A stretch of 64,000 nt of DNA, taken from the NCBI RefSeq assembly GCF_012223425.1, contig NZ_CP038799.1, forward strand, positions 992,001-1,056,000, read 5' to 3'. Position numbers and translations under genes: made by a program. Within the stretch, counting starts at the first letter, position 1; every line of letters starts with the position of its first letter. The DNA is from Mycolicibacterium frederiksbergense (lineage in GTDB: Bacteria > Actinomycetota > Actinomycetes > Mycobacteriales > Mycobacteriaceae). Positions 44,710 to 52,645 of this stretch are shown here, piece by piece. The notes under the pieces are model-generated. The model made no database searches. It saw nothing but the letters and a program-made list of their open reading frames with translations, and was not told the DNA's origin.

Positions 44710-46553
44710 GGGGTGAGCTCCAGTCCGTCGAGGTCGCCCGTGGCCCGCCACTGCGCGATCACGTCGTCGAAGGCGTAGAAACCCGGCGAGTAGAAGTCAC
44801 CGAGGAAGGAGCCGTTGCGCTCCGCGCCGCCCCGGCCCTCGTTGTTGTAATAACCTGGTGTGCAGGATAATTCAAATGCCGAGTTGTCGATCGACAGTTC
44901 GCGAACCGTGGCGACCCACGCATCCTGGCCCTGCTGGCTGGGTTCGACCGTCCTGGCACCGCGGTTCTGCGCTTCGGCAATGATGTAGGCGATGTGCTCG
45001 GCCTGCTGCTCGAACATCGCCGTCGTGTTGGCCGACACGCCGCCCTGGATGAAGCCCATGAAGAACTGGTTCGGGAACCCGCGGGTGGTCATCCCGTGCA
45101 GCGTCTTGTAGTCGTTGCGCCAGTAGTCGAAGAGCGACAACCCATCCCGGCCGATGATGCTGTCGATCGCGAAGCGCCGGCTGATCTCGGTGGAGATCTC
45201 GAATCCGCTGGCGAAGATCACGCAGTCGACCTCGTATTCGACACCGTCGGCGACGATGCCGTTGGCCGTCAGCCGTTCCACGCCCTTGGACGCCGACACG
45301 TCGACGAGTGTCACATTCGGCCGGTTGAAGGACGCCAGGTACTGCTCGCTGGAGGTCGGCCGCTTGCACATGAAGCGGTAGTACGGCTTCAGCGCCTCGG
45401 CCGTCTCGGGATCCTCCACGATCTCGGCGACGCGGCGGCGCAGCCGCTCCATGATCTTGTAGTCCTCTTCCTCCCGGAACGCCATGATCTGTTCGATGGT
45501 CACCGAGGCGGGATCCTCGCTGCCCGCGATCCGGGCCGTCAGGTTGCGGCCCAGCTCGGTCCAGAAGTCGCACACCAGGTCGGGTTCACCGAATACCACG
45601 CCGACGAACGGTGACCAGTTGTGGAAGTTGCGCTTGCGCTCCGCCTGCCAGCCAGGCTGCAGGGACGCCGCCCACTCCGGATCGGTGGGTGGATTGGACC
45701 GCGCATCGACCGAGGACGGTGTCCGCTGGAACACGAAGAGCTCCTTGGCGTCCCGGCCCAGATGCGGTACCAGCTGGATGCCGGTCGCACCGGTGCCCAC
45801 CAACGCGACACGTTTGTCGGCCAGCTTGTCCAACCCGCCGTCGGCGTCACCGCCGGTGTAGTCGTAATCCCAGCGGGCGGAATGGAACACGTGGCCCTTG
45901 TAATCCTTGATCCCGGGGATGCCGGGCAGCTTCGGACGGTTGTAGGACCCCTGCGCCATCACCACGAACCGGGCCCGGATGTCGTCGCCGCGATCGGTGC
46001 TGATCTGCCAGCGCTGGGTGGAATCCTCCCAGCGCAGATCGCGTACCTGCGTCGAGAACAGCGCGCCGTCGTACAACCCGAAGTGCTTGCCGATGTTGCG
46101 GCAGTGCTGGAAGATCTCGGCGCCGTCGGCGAACTTCTTCGACGGCATGAAGCCGAGTTCCTCGAGTAGCGGGACGTAGCAGTAGGCGTCGTTGTCGCAC
46201 TGGATGCCCGGGAAACGGTTCCAGTACCAGACACCGCCGAAATCGCCTGCCATCTCGATGACGCGGATACCCTCGACGCCGGCCTTCTTCAGGTGGGCCC
46301 CGGCCAGCAGCCCGGCGAAGCCACCACCGAGGATCACCACGTCGACGTCTTCGGTGACCGCGTCCCGTTCGGTAACCGTCGTGTACGGGTCTACCTCGTA
46401 GAAGTCGGCGAAATCGCCTTCCAGTTCCAGGTATTGATCGGCGCCCTCGGACCGCAACCGCTTGGCCCGCTCGGCGGCGTACTTCTCCCGGATCGCCGGG
46501 ATGTCGATATCGGTCGGGGTGTCGGTGGGCCCACAGGTCTGCTGGTCGGTCAT
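44706..46553 (-). CDS. Baeyer-Villiger-type flavin monooxygenase
   Basis: A 615-residue class B monooxygenase. Two Rossmann motifs flank the BVMO fingerprint: FAD site VVILGGGFAGLLAGAHLKKAG (about 73-92), fingerprint YKGHVFHSARWDYD (218-231), NADP site VALVGTGATGIQLVPHL (249-264). These enzymes insert oxygen beside a ketone to give an ester or lactone. The gene overlaps both neighbours by 4 bp in an operon with a luciferase-like protein and a dioxygenase. The N-terminal extension of about 65 residues is typical of steroid- or cyclopentadecanone-type BVMOs. Confidence 0.95.
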   Translation of the reverse strand: MTDQQTCGPTDTPTDIDIPAIREKYAAERAKRLRSEGADQYLELEGDFADFYEVDPYTTVTERDAVTEDVDVVILGGGFAGLLAGAHLKKAGVEGIRVIEMAGDFGGVWYWNRFPGIQCDNDAYCYVPLLEELGFMPSKKFADGAEIFQHCRNIGKHFGLYDGALFSTQVRDLRWEDSTQRWQISTDRGDDIRARFVVMAQGSYNRPKLPGIPGIKDYKGHVFHSARWDYDYTGGDADGGLDKLADKRVALVGTGATGIQLVPHLGRDAKELFVFQRTPSSVDARSNPPTDPEWAASLQPGWQAERKRNFHNWSPFVGVVFGEPDLVCDFWTELGRNLTARIAGSEDPASVTIEQIMAFREEEDYKIMERLRRRVAEIVEDPETAEALKPYYRFMCKRPTSSEQYLASFNRPNVTLVDVSASKGVERLTANGIVADGVEYEVDCVIFASGFEISTEISRRFAIDSIIGRDGLSLFDYWRNDYKTLHGMTTRGFPNQFFMGFIQGGVSANTTAMFEQQAEHIAYIIAEAQNRGARTVEPSQQGQDAWVATVRELSIDNSAFELSCTPGYYNNEGRGGAERNGSFLGDFYSPGFYAFDDVIAQWRATGDLDGLELTP

Positions 46554-47731
46554 ACGGTGACGTTCTCCGGCAGGGCGGCGGGATGCAGCGGAGCCGCCAG
46601 TTCGTGTATGGCCGGCAGCACCTCCTTGGCGAACAGCTTGGTGCTCTCGAAAGCGTCCTCATAGGGCATGGTGCCGAACTGCGGGACGATGGTCACCTCG
46701 GAGAACGAGCACGCCTCCTGGGCGGCCTTGAGCTTCTCGAAAACCACCTCGGGGGTTCCGATGAGCAGGTTGGAGGCGTGGTACCCGGGCGGGCCGCCTT
46801 TCTTCTGGTCGCCGGTGACCGAGGAGGCGAGCACCGCGGTGGCGGTCGCCTCGCGGGCCGCGTAGGCCTCATAGCCGCTGACGCCCTTGAAGTTCGACGC
46901 ATCGGCGAAGCCGTAGTGGACGTTGACGTCGCGATTGGCGGTCCAGATCCACTGCTCGGTGAGTGCGGCGAGGGTGTCGTCTTCCTTCTCCGTGACGTAC
47001 ATGAACATCACGTTCTTGGGCTGACAGGGCTCGAAGCCCTCCTCGGCGCGGAAGGTGTTGACCTTGCGGACCTCCTCGCCGGCATCCCAGATCGGCTTGT
47101 TGCCGACAAACAGCGGCACCATGCCGCGCCGGGACAGGATCTCCAGCGATTCGGCCGTCGAGGAGGAGCTGAAGATGCGGGAGAACAGGTCCTTGCTGAG
47201 CGGTTCGGGGCGCAGCGACATCTCGGGAAAGCTGAAGATCTCACCGTCATAGGAGAACCGCTCACCGGAGAACGCCAGCTCGAGAATGTCGAGTGTCTCG
47301 TTGAACCGCTGCCGGCTCTGCTCGCGGGGCACTCCGACGGCGTCGAACTCGGTCTTGGACACCCCGCGGCCGATACCGATGGTGTTGTAGCGGCCGTTGG
47401 AGACGATGTCGAGGTAGGCGATCTGGTGGGCCAGTCGCACCGGATTCCACCACGGCGCGACGGCGACGAAGGTACCCAGGCTGACCCGCTCGGTGCGGCC
47501 CGCGAAGTAGGTGAGCGCCTGAATCGGGTTGGGCGTCATGCCGTACGGAGTGCCCTGATGTTCGGGGAACCAGATGCCGTCATAGCCGAGCGGCTCGGCC
47601 AGGTCACCCAACGCCAGCGCGGCCTGCACACACTTGTAGTCCGGCGTCGCGGGCGGGCTGCTGAAATCGCCCGCCATGACCCGTTCCCAGTCGAGCGAGT
47701 TCTGCGCACCGGTACCGAGATTGACCTTCAT
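46550..47731 (-). CDS. Luciferase-like (LLM class) flavin-dependent oxidoreductase
   Basis: A 393-residue TIM-barrel flavoprotein: KVNLGTGAQNSLDWERVMAGDF, YDGIWFPEHQGTPYGMTPNPIQALTYFAGRTERVSLGTFVAV, and LDIVSNGRYNTIGIGRGVSKTEFDAVGVPREQSRQRFNETLDIL. Long insertion loops suggest an FMN-using monooxygenase rather than an F420 reductase. ATG at 47731 has GAAGGAG upstream. It follows the Rieske gene across a hairpin and overlaps the Baeyer-Villiger gene; together they look like consecutive oxygenation steps. Confidence 0.92.
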   Translation of the reverse strand: MKVNLGTGAQNSLDWERVMAGDFSSPPATPDYKCVQAALALGDLAEPLGYDGIWFPEHQGTPYGMTPNPIQALTYFAGRTERVSLGTFVAVAPWWNPVRLAHQIAYLDIVSNGRYNTIGIGRGVSKTEFDAVGVPREQSRQRFNETLDILELAFSGERFSYDGEIFSFPEMSLRPEPLSKDLFSRIFSSSSTAESLEILSRRGMVPLFVGNKPIWDAGEEVRKVNTFRAEEGFEPCQPKNVMFMYVTEKEDDTLAALTEQWIWTANRDVNVHYGFADASNFKGVSGYEAYAAREATATAVLASSVTGDQKKGGPPGYHASNLLIGTPEVVFEKLKAAQEACSFSEVTIVPQFGTMPYEDAFESTKLFAKEVLPAIHELAAPLHPAALPENVTV

Positions 47732-47750
47732 ATTGTCTCTCCTTCTCGTG

Positions 47751-47797
47751 ATTTGGGCGTGATTCGCTGTGCTGAGCGCATCGAATCACGCCGAAAT
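47751..47797 (-). terminator. Intercistronic hairpin between Rieske and luciferase-like genes
   Basis: GGCGTGATTCG (47756-47766) pairs with CGAATCACGCC (47782-47792); ATTT/AAAT extend it past one mismatch to about 16 bp, with a 15-nt loop. It lies right after the Rieske stop, so it may attenuate transcription or protect mRNA between operon parts. Confidence 0.55.
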
Positions 47798-47799
47798 CG

Positions 47800-49212
47800 C
47801 TAGATGCCTTGGGGTTCGCCGCTGCCCATGTACTTGGACAGCTGCAAGTGCAGGTTCACGGTGCTGCGCTCGCGGTATGGATTGGGCAATGTGCCGGGGA
47901 ATCCCGCCGACTTCATACCCTGTTGCACCGCAGCCATATTGGAGAAGTCCTGCGGTAGCACCGATAGCCAGTTCGGTGAATCCTTGGGGGTGTAGGCCCA
48001 CTCCGTCGCGGGCTCTTCGCCCTTGGGGTACAGCTCGAACACCGCGACCTCGAAGATGCACTTGTTCGGGTCATAGCTCGGGTCGGGGCGCGCCGAGTAG
48101 CACAGTGCGCTGGTCAGGCCCTGTCCCACCTGGAAATTCGGGAAGATCTGCCACGCGGTGCCGCTCTGGCCGAGGATATCGGGCGGGATGGTCGGCCAGA
48201 TCACGCCTCTGGCCTCGTCGTCGCGGCGTGCCGAGGCCAACCAGTGCTGCAGCACCTGATCGGCCGGGGTGCCTTCGGGCAGCTCGTCCACGAGCCGCTT
48301 GGCGGCGTTGACCAGCGTCTTCGTCGTCGTGGCGTTGGTCTCTTCCATGGTGTAGACCTGCATCTCGGCGGTGGAGATGCGCGGATCGCCGGTGCCGAGG
48401 CGGATTTTCGACTTGGTCTCGTCCATACCCTTCGGCGCGTCGTAGCCGATGTTGCTGTGCTTGCCCTGCGCCTTGGCCCAGCCCTTGAACTCGCCGAACT
48501 TGTTGAATTCCGGGTGGGTGGTGAACACGTGGTAGGTCTCGTTGAAGGCCTCCATCGCGACTTTCCAGTTGCAGTCGAAGTACAGCCATTTGCGCCACTT
48601 GTAGCGCATGTTCTCCAGACCGAACGGGTCGAGGATCTTGGCGGCCGGATGTAGGTAATCGGCCAAAGACTCGCAATGCGGGTCCATGTTGACGAAAAGC
48701 CATCCGCCCCAGGTGTCCACCTGCACCGGGGCCAGATGGGTGGCGCCCGGGGTGAGCGTGCCCTGCCAGTCGTCCTGTTCGCGAATGTGGGTACAGGCAC
48801 CGTCCAGACCGTAGGTCCAGCCGTGGAAACCGCAGACGAAGGACTTGCGTGCCCGGCCCGTCGTGTTCTTGGCGCCCTCGGGGTTGTCGATCAGTTTGCG
48901 GCCGCGGTGCATGCAGACGTTGTGGTGGGCGGCAAAAGTGTCCGGTCCGGTGCGCACCACGATGATCGAGTCATCGAGAATGTCGTAGGTCAGGTAGCTA
49001 CCCACCTCGGGGATCTCCTCGACCCGTCCGACCTGCTGCCAGACCTTGCGCCACAACCTATCTCGTTCGTTGCGCGCATACTCCGGAGAAATATAGGCAT
49101 CGACCGGAATGGTCATCGCCGTCGACAGATCCTCGGCGATCTCACCCGTGGAATCGTCGGGTTCGGCGTCGATCTCGATCGCGGCGTCGAGATCGGATTC
49201 GGTGTGGGTCAT
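47800..49212 (-). CDS. Rieske non-haem iron oxygenase, alpha subunit
   Basis: A 470-residue aromatic-ring-hydroxylating-type oxygenase. The Rieske cluster ligands are Cys100-x-His102 (VCMHRGRKL) and Cys127-x2-His130 (VCGFHGWTYG). The catalytic iron site lies at NETYHVFTTHPE (His228, His233). No beta subunit, ferredoxin or reductase gene is nearby, so electron partners must come from elsewhere. It would hydroxylate a ring or alkyl position at the start of the pathway. The N-terminal acidic extension (about 30 residues) is unremarkable. ATG at 49212 is 12 bp from the SDR upstream. Confidence 0.93.
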   Translation of the reverse strand: MTHTESDLDAAIEIDAEPDDSTGEIAEDLSTAMTIPVDAYISPEYARNERDRLWRKVWQQVGRVEEIPEVGSYLTYDILDDSIIVVRTGPDTFAAHHNVCMHRGRKLIDNPEGAKNTTGRARKSFVCGFHGWTYGLDGACTHIREQDDWQGTLTPGATHLAPVQVDTWGGWLFVNMDPHCESLADYLHPAAKILDPFGLENMRYKWRKWLYFDCNWKVAMEAFNETYHVFTTHPEFNKFGEFKGWAKAQGKHSNIGYDAPKGMDETKSKIRLGTGDPRISTAEMQVYTMEETNATTTKTLVNAAKRLVDELPEGTPADQVLQHWLASARRDDEARGVIWPTIPPDILGQSGTAWQIFPNFQVGQGLTSALCYSARPDPSYDPNKCIFEVAVFELYPKGEEPATEWAYTPKDSPNWLSVLPQDFSNMAAVQQGMKSAGFPGTLPNPYRERSTVNLHLQLSKYMGSGEPQGI

Positions 49213-49224
49213 GTGCCTGTCCTC

Positions 49225-50070
49225 TCAGATCCGACTGATCGCTTCGCGGAAGTTCTGGTCTTTCAAGAACAACGACGTGTTGTCTGCTCCCAGGTGTGTC
49301 CACCGCAGGTTGAGTCCACCGTCGACCAGCAGCGTCTGCCCGGTGACATAGCCGGACAGATCGGACAGCAGGAACAGGATCGCTCCGGCCTGTTCCTCGG
49401 GTGTGCCCCGGCGGCCCATGGCGATGGCCCGCTGATCGCGGTCCGGGTCGGCGTCGACGTAGGTTGCCGATGCCGCGGTCTCGGTGACTCCGGGCGCCAC
49501 CGCATTGACGCGGATGTCGTGGGGGGCCAGCTCGACGGCCAGGGTTCGGGTGGCGGCGACGATCGCCGCCTTCGCGGTGCCGTACGCAATGTGAAACGGT
49601 GCGCTGTTCATCCCGCTGATCGAGGACACAGACACGATGGAGCCGGGGTCACCGGCGGCGCGGATCTCGGCGGCCACCGCCTGGCTCATGAAGAACATCG
49701 TTTCCAGGTTCGCGGTGAACAGATCGCGCCAGTCCGAGCGGGAGACGCGGGTGGCCGGCATCCAAGTTCCCGGTGCGGCGCCGCCCGCGATGTTCACCAA
49801 ACCGTAGAGGGTGCCGTGCGCTGTCCGCGCCGCGTCGAGCACGGTTTCGATGCCGTCGTCGGTCGACGCGTCGGCGGTCACCGGGATCACCGGCAGGCCG
49901 CGATCGGCCAGCGGCGCAACATGGGTGTCGAGGTTGTCCTTGGAACGACTCACCGCGATCACCGTCGCTCCGGCCTCGGCCGCCAGCCGGGTCACCGTGG
50001 TGCCGATTCCACCACCACCGGCGCCGGAGACCACCACGATGCGGCCATCCAGGCTCAGGAGATCAGTCAT
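49225..50070 (-). CDS. Short-chain dehydrogenase/reductase
   Basis: A 281-residue classical SDR: IVVVSGAGGGGIGTTVTRLAAEAGATVIAVSRSKD, VNIAGGAAPG, catalytic Ser in VSVSSISGMNSAP, YxxxK in IAYGTAKAAIVAATRTLAVELAPHDIRVNAVAPGVTET. The GxGGGG loop is slightly longer than usual. It oxidises an alcohol to ketone, probably supplying the Baeyer-Villiger enzyme. It is the first gene of the leftward operon; the divergent control region at 50.07-50.23 kb lies upstream. Confidence 0.92.
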   Translation of the reverse strand: MTDLLSLDGRIVVVSGAGGGGIGTTVTRLAAEAGATVIAVSRSKDNLDTHVAPLADRGLPVIPVTADASTDDGIETVLDAARTAHGTLYGLVNIAGGAAPGTWMPATRVSRSDWRDLFTANLETMFFMSQAVAAEIRAAGDPGSIVSVSSISGMNSAPFHIAYGTAKAAIVAATRTLAVELAPHDIRVNAVAPGVTETAASATYVDADPDRDQRAIAMGRRGTPEEQAGAILFLLSDLSGYVTGQTLLVDGGLNLRWTHLGADNTSLFLKDQNFREAISRI

Positions 50071-50228
50071 AACCGCCTTCGGTCATTGCCTCTAATTGTC
50101 CGTACAACATATGTCACTCTGCACAACGGAGAACACTATTCCGCAGCATTTATATGCTAGTCAAGAGCGGGCTGCTGCCACGATCGAACTATTGTCTGGA
50201 CTAGCAGGGGCTTGATAGCGTCCAGCCC
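50071..50228. promoter_or_regulatory. Divergent control region of the 15-kb cluster
   Basis: A 158-bp, relatively AT-rich gap. TGCTAGTC (50155-50162) and GACTAGCA (50199-50206) form a perfect 8-bp inverted repeat 36 bp apart; TTGTCCGTACAA lies near 50097-50108; GTCTGGAC near 50194-50201 resembles HutC/UTRA-type sites. The GntR-UTRA protein encoded in the right arm is the obvious candidate to bind here. Confidence 0.5.
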
Positions 50229-51821
50229 ATGAGCACCCCGCAGGCCGGCCGGTACCCGGCCGGGTCGTCACCGGAAGCCGCCACCGGCTGGACCCTGACC
50301 CGCCTCACCGAGCCCAGCCGGCTGTTCGGCGCCAACGGCCTGCGTACCGGCGCCGATGGCCGGCTCTATATCGCGCAGGTGACCGGCAGTCAGATCAGCG
50401 CGCTGGACGTGACCACCGGCGATATCGAGACGATCAGCGCCAAGGGCGGCGACATCATCGCCCCCGACGATCTGGCCTTCGGAGCCGACGGCAGCCTCTT
50501 CGCCACCGAGGTGATGGACGGCCGGGTCAGCGCGCGCGATGCGTCCGGGACCACCCGGGTGCTGCGCGACGATCTACCTTCGGCCAACGGCATCACCGTC
50601 CATCAGGACCGCTTGTTCGTCAACGAGTGCCGAGAGGGTGGCCGTCTGTTCGAGATGGACCTTGCCGGCGGCGAGCCACGGCTGATCCTGGCCGACCTGC
50701 CCTCCCCCAATGCCATGGAGGTCGGGCCGGATGGGCTGTTGTACTTCCCGGTGATGAACGCCAATCAGATCTGGCGGGTGCACCCCGAGGGCGGTGAGGC
50801 CGAGGTGGTGGCCGGTGATCTGGGCGTACCCGATTCGGTCAAGTTCGACGCCGACGGCAGCATCGTTTCCACCCAGGTCGCCAGCGGTCAGGTGCTGCGC
50901 ATCGATCCGCGCACCGGCGCCCAGACCGTGCTGGCCACCCTGACGCCGGGACTGGACAACTGCGCGTTCGTCGACGGACGGCTGTTCGTCTCTCACTTCA
51001 CCGGCGCCATCACCGAGATCCTCGGCGGCGGAGACACCCGCGCGCTGCTGCCGGGCGGGCTGAACTGGCCGCTGGATGTCACCGTCGGCGCCGACGGCCT
51101 GCTCTACATCGCCGACGGCACCTACCTCTACAGTCTGGCCACAGACGGCACGCTGCAGACAGTGGGCATGTTGTTCAGCCCCGGATATCCGGGTTTCGTC
51201 CGCGGCCTGACTCCCGGTGGGCCCGGCGAGTTCGTGGTCACCACCTCGGGCGGCCAGGTGGCCCGCTACCGCCCCGCCGATAACGAAACCGACTATCTGG
51301 CAGACGGTCTGGATCAGCTCTACGGTGTCACCCTGCTGCCCGATGGCACCCCGGTCGTCGTCGAACAGGGCACCGGGCGGGTGCTCGCCATCACCGGCGA
51401 CGGCACCGAGGTGCTGGCCGCCGGCCTCGATACGCCGGTAGGGGTGACCACCGACGCCGACGGCAGCGTGCTGGTATCGGTGAACGCTGCGGTGCTGCGG
51501 GTGACGCCGTCGGGCACCGACACGGTGGTCGACGGGCTGCTCACCCCGCAGGGCATCCTGGTGCTCGACGGCCTGCTCTACATCGTGGACGCCGGCAGCA
51601 AGGCGGTCATCACCGTCGACCTGGCCACCGGCGCGCGCCGCACCGTCGCCGCCGGATTGCCGGTCGGCGCGCCACCCGGGGTGACCGTCAAGCCGCTTCG
51701 AGGCATGCCGCCGTTCTCCGGACCGCAGGGCCCGTTCGCCGGGATCGCCGCCGGACCCGACGGCACGCTGTACGTTTCGGCCGACGGTGAGGGCAGCGTG
51801 TACGCGCTGCGGAAATGGTGA
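50229..51821 (+). CDS. SMP-30/gluconolactonase-like beta-propeller protein
   Basis: A 530-residue protein made of repeated NHL/SMP-30 blades: NGLRTGADGRLYIAQVTGSQISALD, DDLAFGADGSLFATEVMDGRVS, NAMEVGPDGLLYFPVMNANQIWRVHPEG, DVTVGADGLLYIADG, GVTTDADGSVLVSVNAAVLRV. About ten blades suggest two fused propellers. SMP-30 folds include calcium-dependent lactonases, so lactone opening after the Baeyer-Villiger step is an attractive inference, though blade-only proteins may also bind or carry quinone. No signal peptide is seen. First gene of the right arm. Confidence 0.82.
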   Translation: MSTPQAGRYPAGSSPEAATGWTLTRLTEPSRLFGANGLRTGADGRLYIAQVTGSQISALDVTTGDIETISAKGGDIIAPDDLAFGADGSLFATEVMDGRVSARDASGTTRVLRDDLPSANGITVHQDRLFVNECREGGRLFEMDLAGGEPRLILADLPSPNAMEVGPDGLLYFPVMNANQIWRVHPEGGEAEVVAGDLGVPDSVKFDADGSIVSTQVASGQVLRIDPRTGAQTVLATLTPGLDNCAFVDGRLFVSHFTGAITEILGGGDTRALLPGGLNWPLDVTVGADGLLYIADGTYLYSLATDGTLQTVGMLFSPGYPGFVRGLTPGGPGEFVVTTSGGQVARYRPADNETDYLADGLDQLYGVTLLPDGTPVVVEQGTGRVLAITGDGTEVLAAGLDTPVGVTTDADGSVLVSVNAAVLRVTPSGTDTVVDGLLTPQGILVLDGLLYIVDAGSKAVITVDLATGARRTVAAGLPVGAPPGVTVKPLRGMPPFSGPQGPFAGIAAGPDGTLYVSADGEGSVYALRKW

Positions 51822-51830
51822 CGCCGAGAC

Positions 51831-51914
51831 ATGACCACTGAAGGCGAGCGCGAAGTGAGGATCGCAGCGGAGCGAGGACCGGAGCGAGCGGGAGCCGAGC
51901 TATGACCACTGAAG
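51831..51914 (+). repeat. 13-bp direct repeat flanking a purine-rich 58-bp segment
   Basis: ATGACCACTGAAG occurs at 51831-51843 and again at 51902-51914, where it is the start of the gntR gene. The segment between is rich in GCGAGC/GGAGCGAG tandem motifs and reads as non-coding. This could be a small duplication or insertion that moved the regulator's start. Confidence 0.6.
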
Positions 51915-52645
51915 CGACAGAACACCGTTATCTGCAGGTGGCGCGGACGCTGCGGAAGGAGATCGTCGACGGGGTATACCCCGTCGGCTCCCAGCTGCCC
52001 ACCGAGCACGAACTGTGCGATCGTTTCGAAGTCAGCCGGTACACGGTGCGCGAGGCACTGCGCCGGCTGCGCGACGACAACCTGGTGTCTTCGCGTCCGC
52101 GGACCGGCACCCTGGTGGTGCCGCGGCCGTCGTCGAGTTCCTATGCCCAGGACGTGATGTCCATCGACGACCTGCTGGCGTTCGCGGCGGGCGCGCAGTT
52201 CGAGATCGACTCCCATGCGATGGTCACCATCGACGCCGAACTGGCCGGGCGCACCGGTCTGGGGCTCGGCGAGCAATGGCTGGCCGTGCGCGGCTACCGG
52301 CGGGACGCCGGGACCAACACCCCGATCTGCCGCACCGAGTACTACATCAACCGGGCCTTCGCCGCGGTCGGACGGATGCTGCAACGTCACTCCGGACCGA
52401 TCTTCCCGCTGATCGAGGATCTCTACGGTGTCAGCATCACCGAGGTGCATCAGGAGATCACCTCAATCGCGCTCTCCGCTGATCTGGCCGAGCTGCTCCA
52501 GATCGATGCGGGGGCACCCGCGCTGCAGATGCAGCGCAGCTACACGACCTCCGATGGCGAGGTCGCTCAGGTCACCGTGAACACCCACCCGGCGGCCAGG
52601 TACCGCCATTCGATGACGATGCGCCGCGTCAAAGGCCGGCCGTGA
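51902..52645 (+). CDS. GntR-family regulator with UTRA domain (HutC type)
   Basis: A 247-residue regulator. The wHTH is RKEIVDGVYPVGSQLPTEHELCDRFEVSRYTVREALRRLRDDNLVSSRPRTGTLVVPR; the UTRA ligand domain follows, with WLAVRGYRRDAGTNTPICRTEYYINRAFAAVGRML and SITEVHQEITSIALSADLAELLQIDAGAPALQMQRSYTTSDGEV. UTRA domains sense small metabolites, so it likely reports pathway intermediates. It overlaps the downstream CoA ligase by 4 bp, so regulator and enzymes are co-expressed. Confidence 0.94.
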   Translation: MTTEATEHRYLQVARTLRKEIVDGVYPVGSQLPTEHELCDRFEVSRYTVREALRRLRDDNLVSSRPRTGTLVVPRPSSSSYAQDVMSIDDLLAFAAGAQFEIDSHAMVTIDAELAGRTGLGLGEQWLAVRGYRRDAGTNTPICRTEYYINRAFAAVGRMLQRHSGPIFPLIEDLYGVSITEVHQEITSIALSADLAELLQIDAGAPALQMQRSYTTSDGEVAQVTVNTHPAARYRHSMTMRRVKGRP

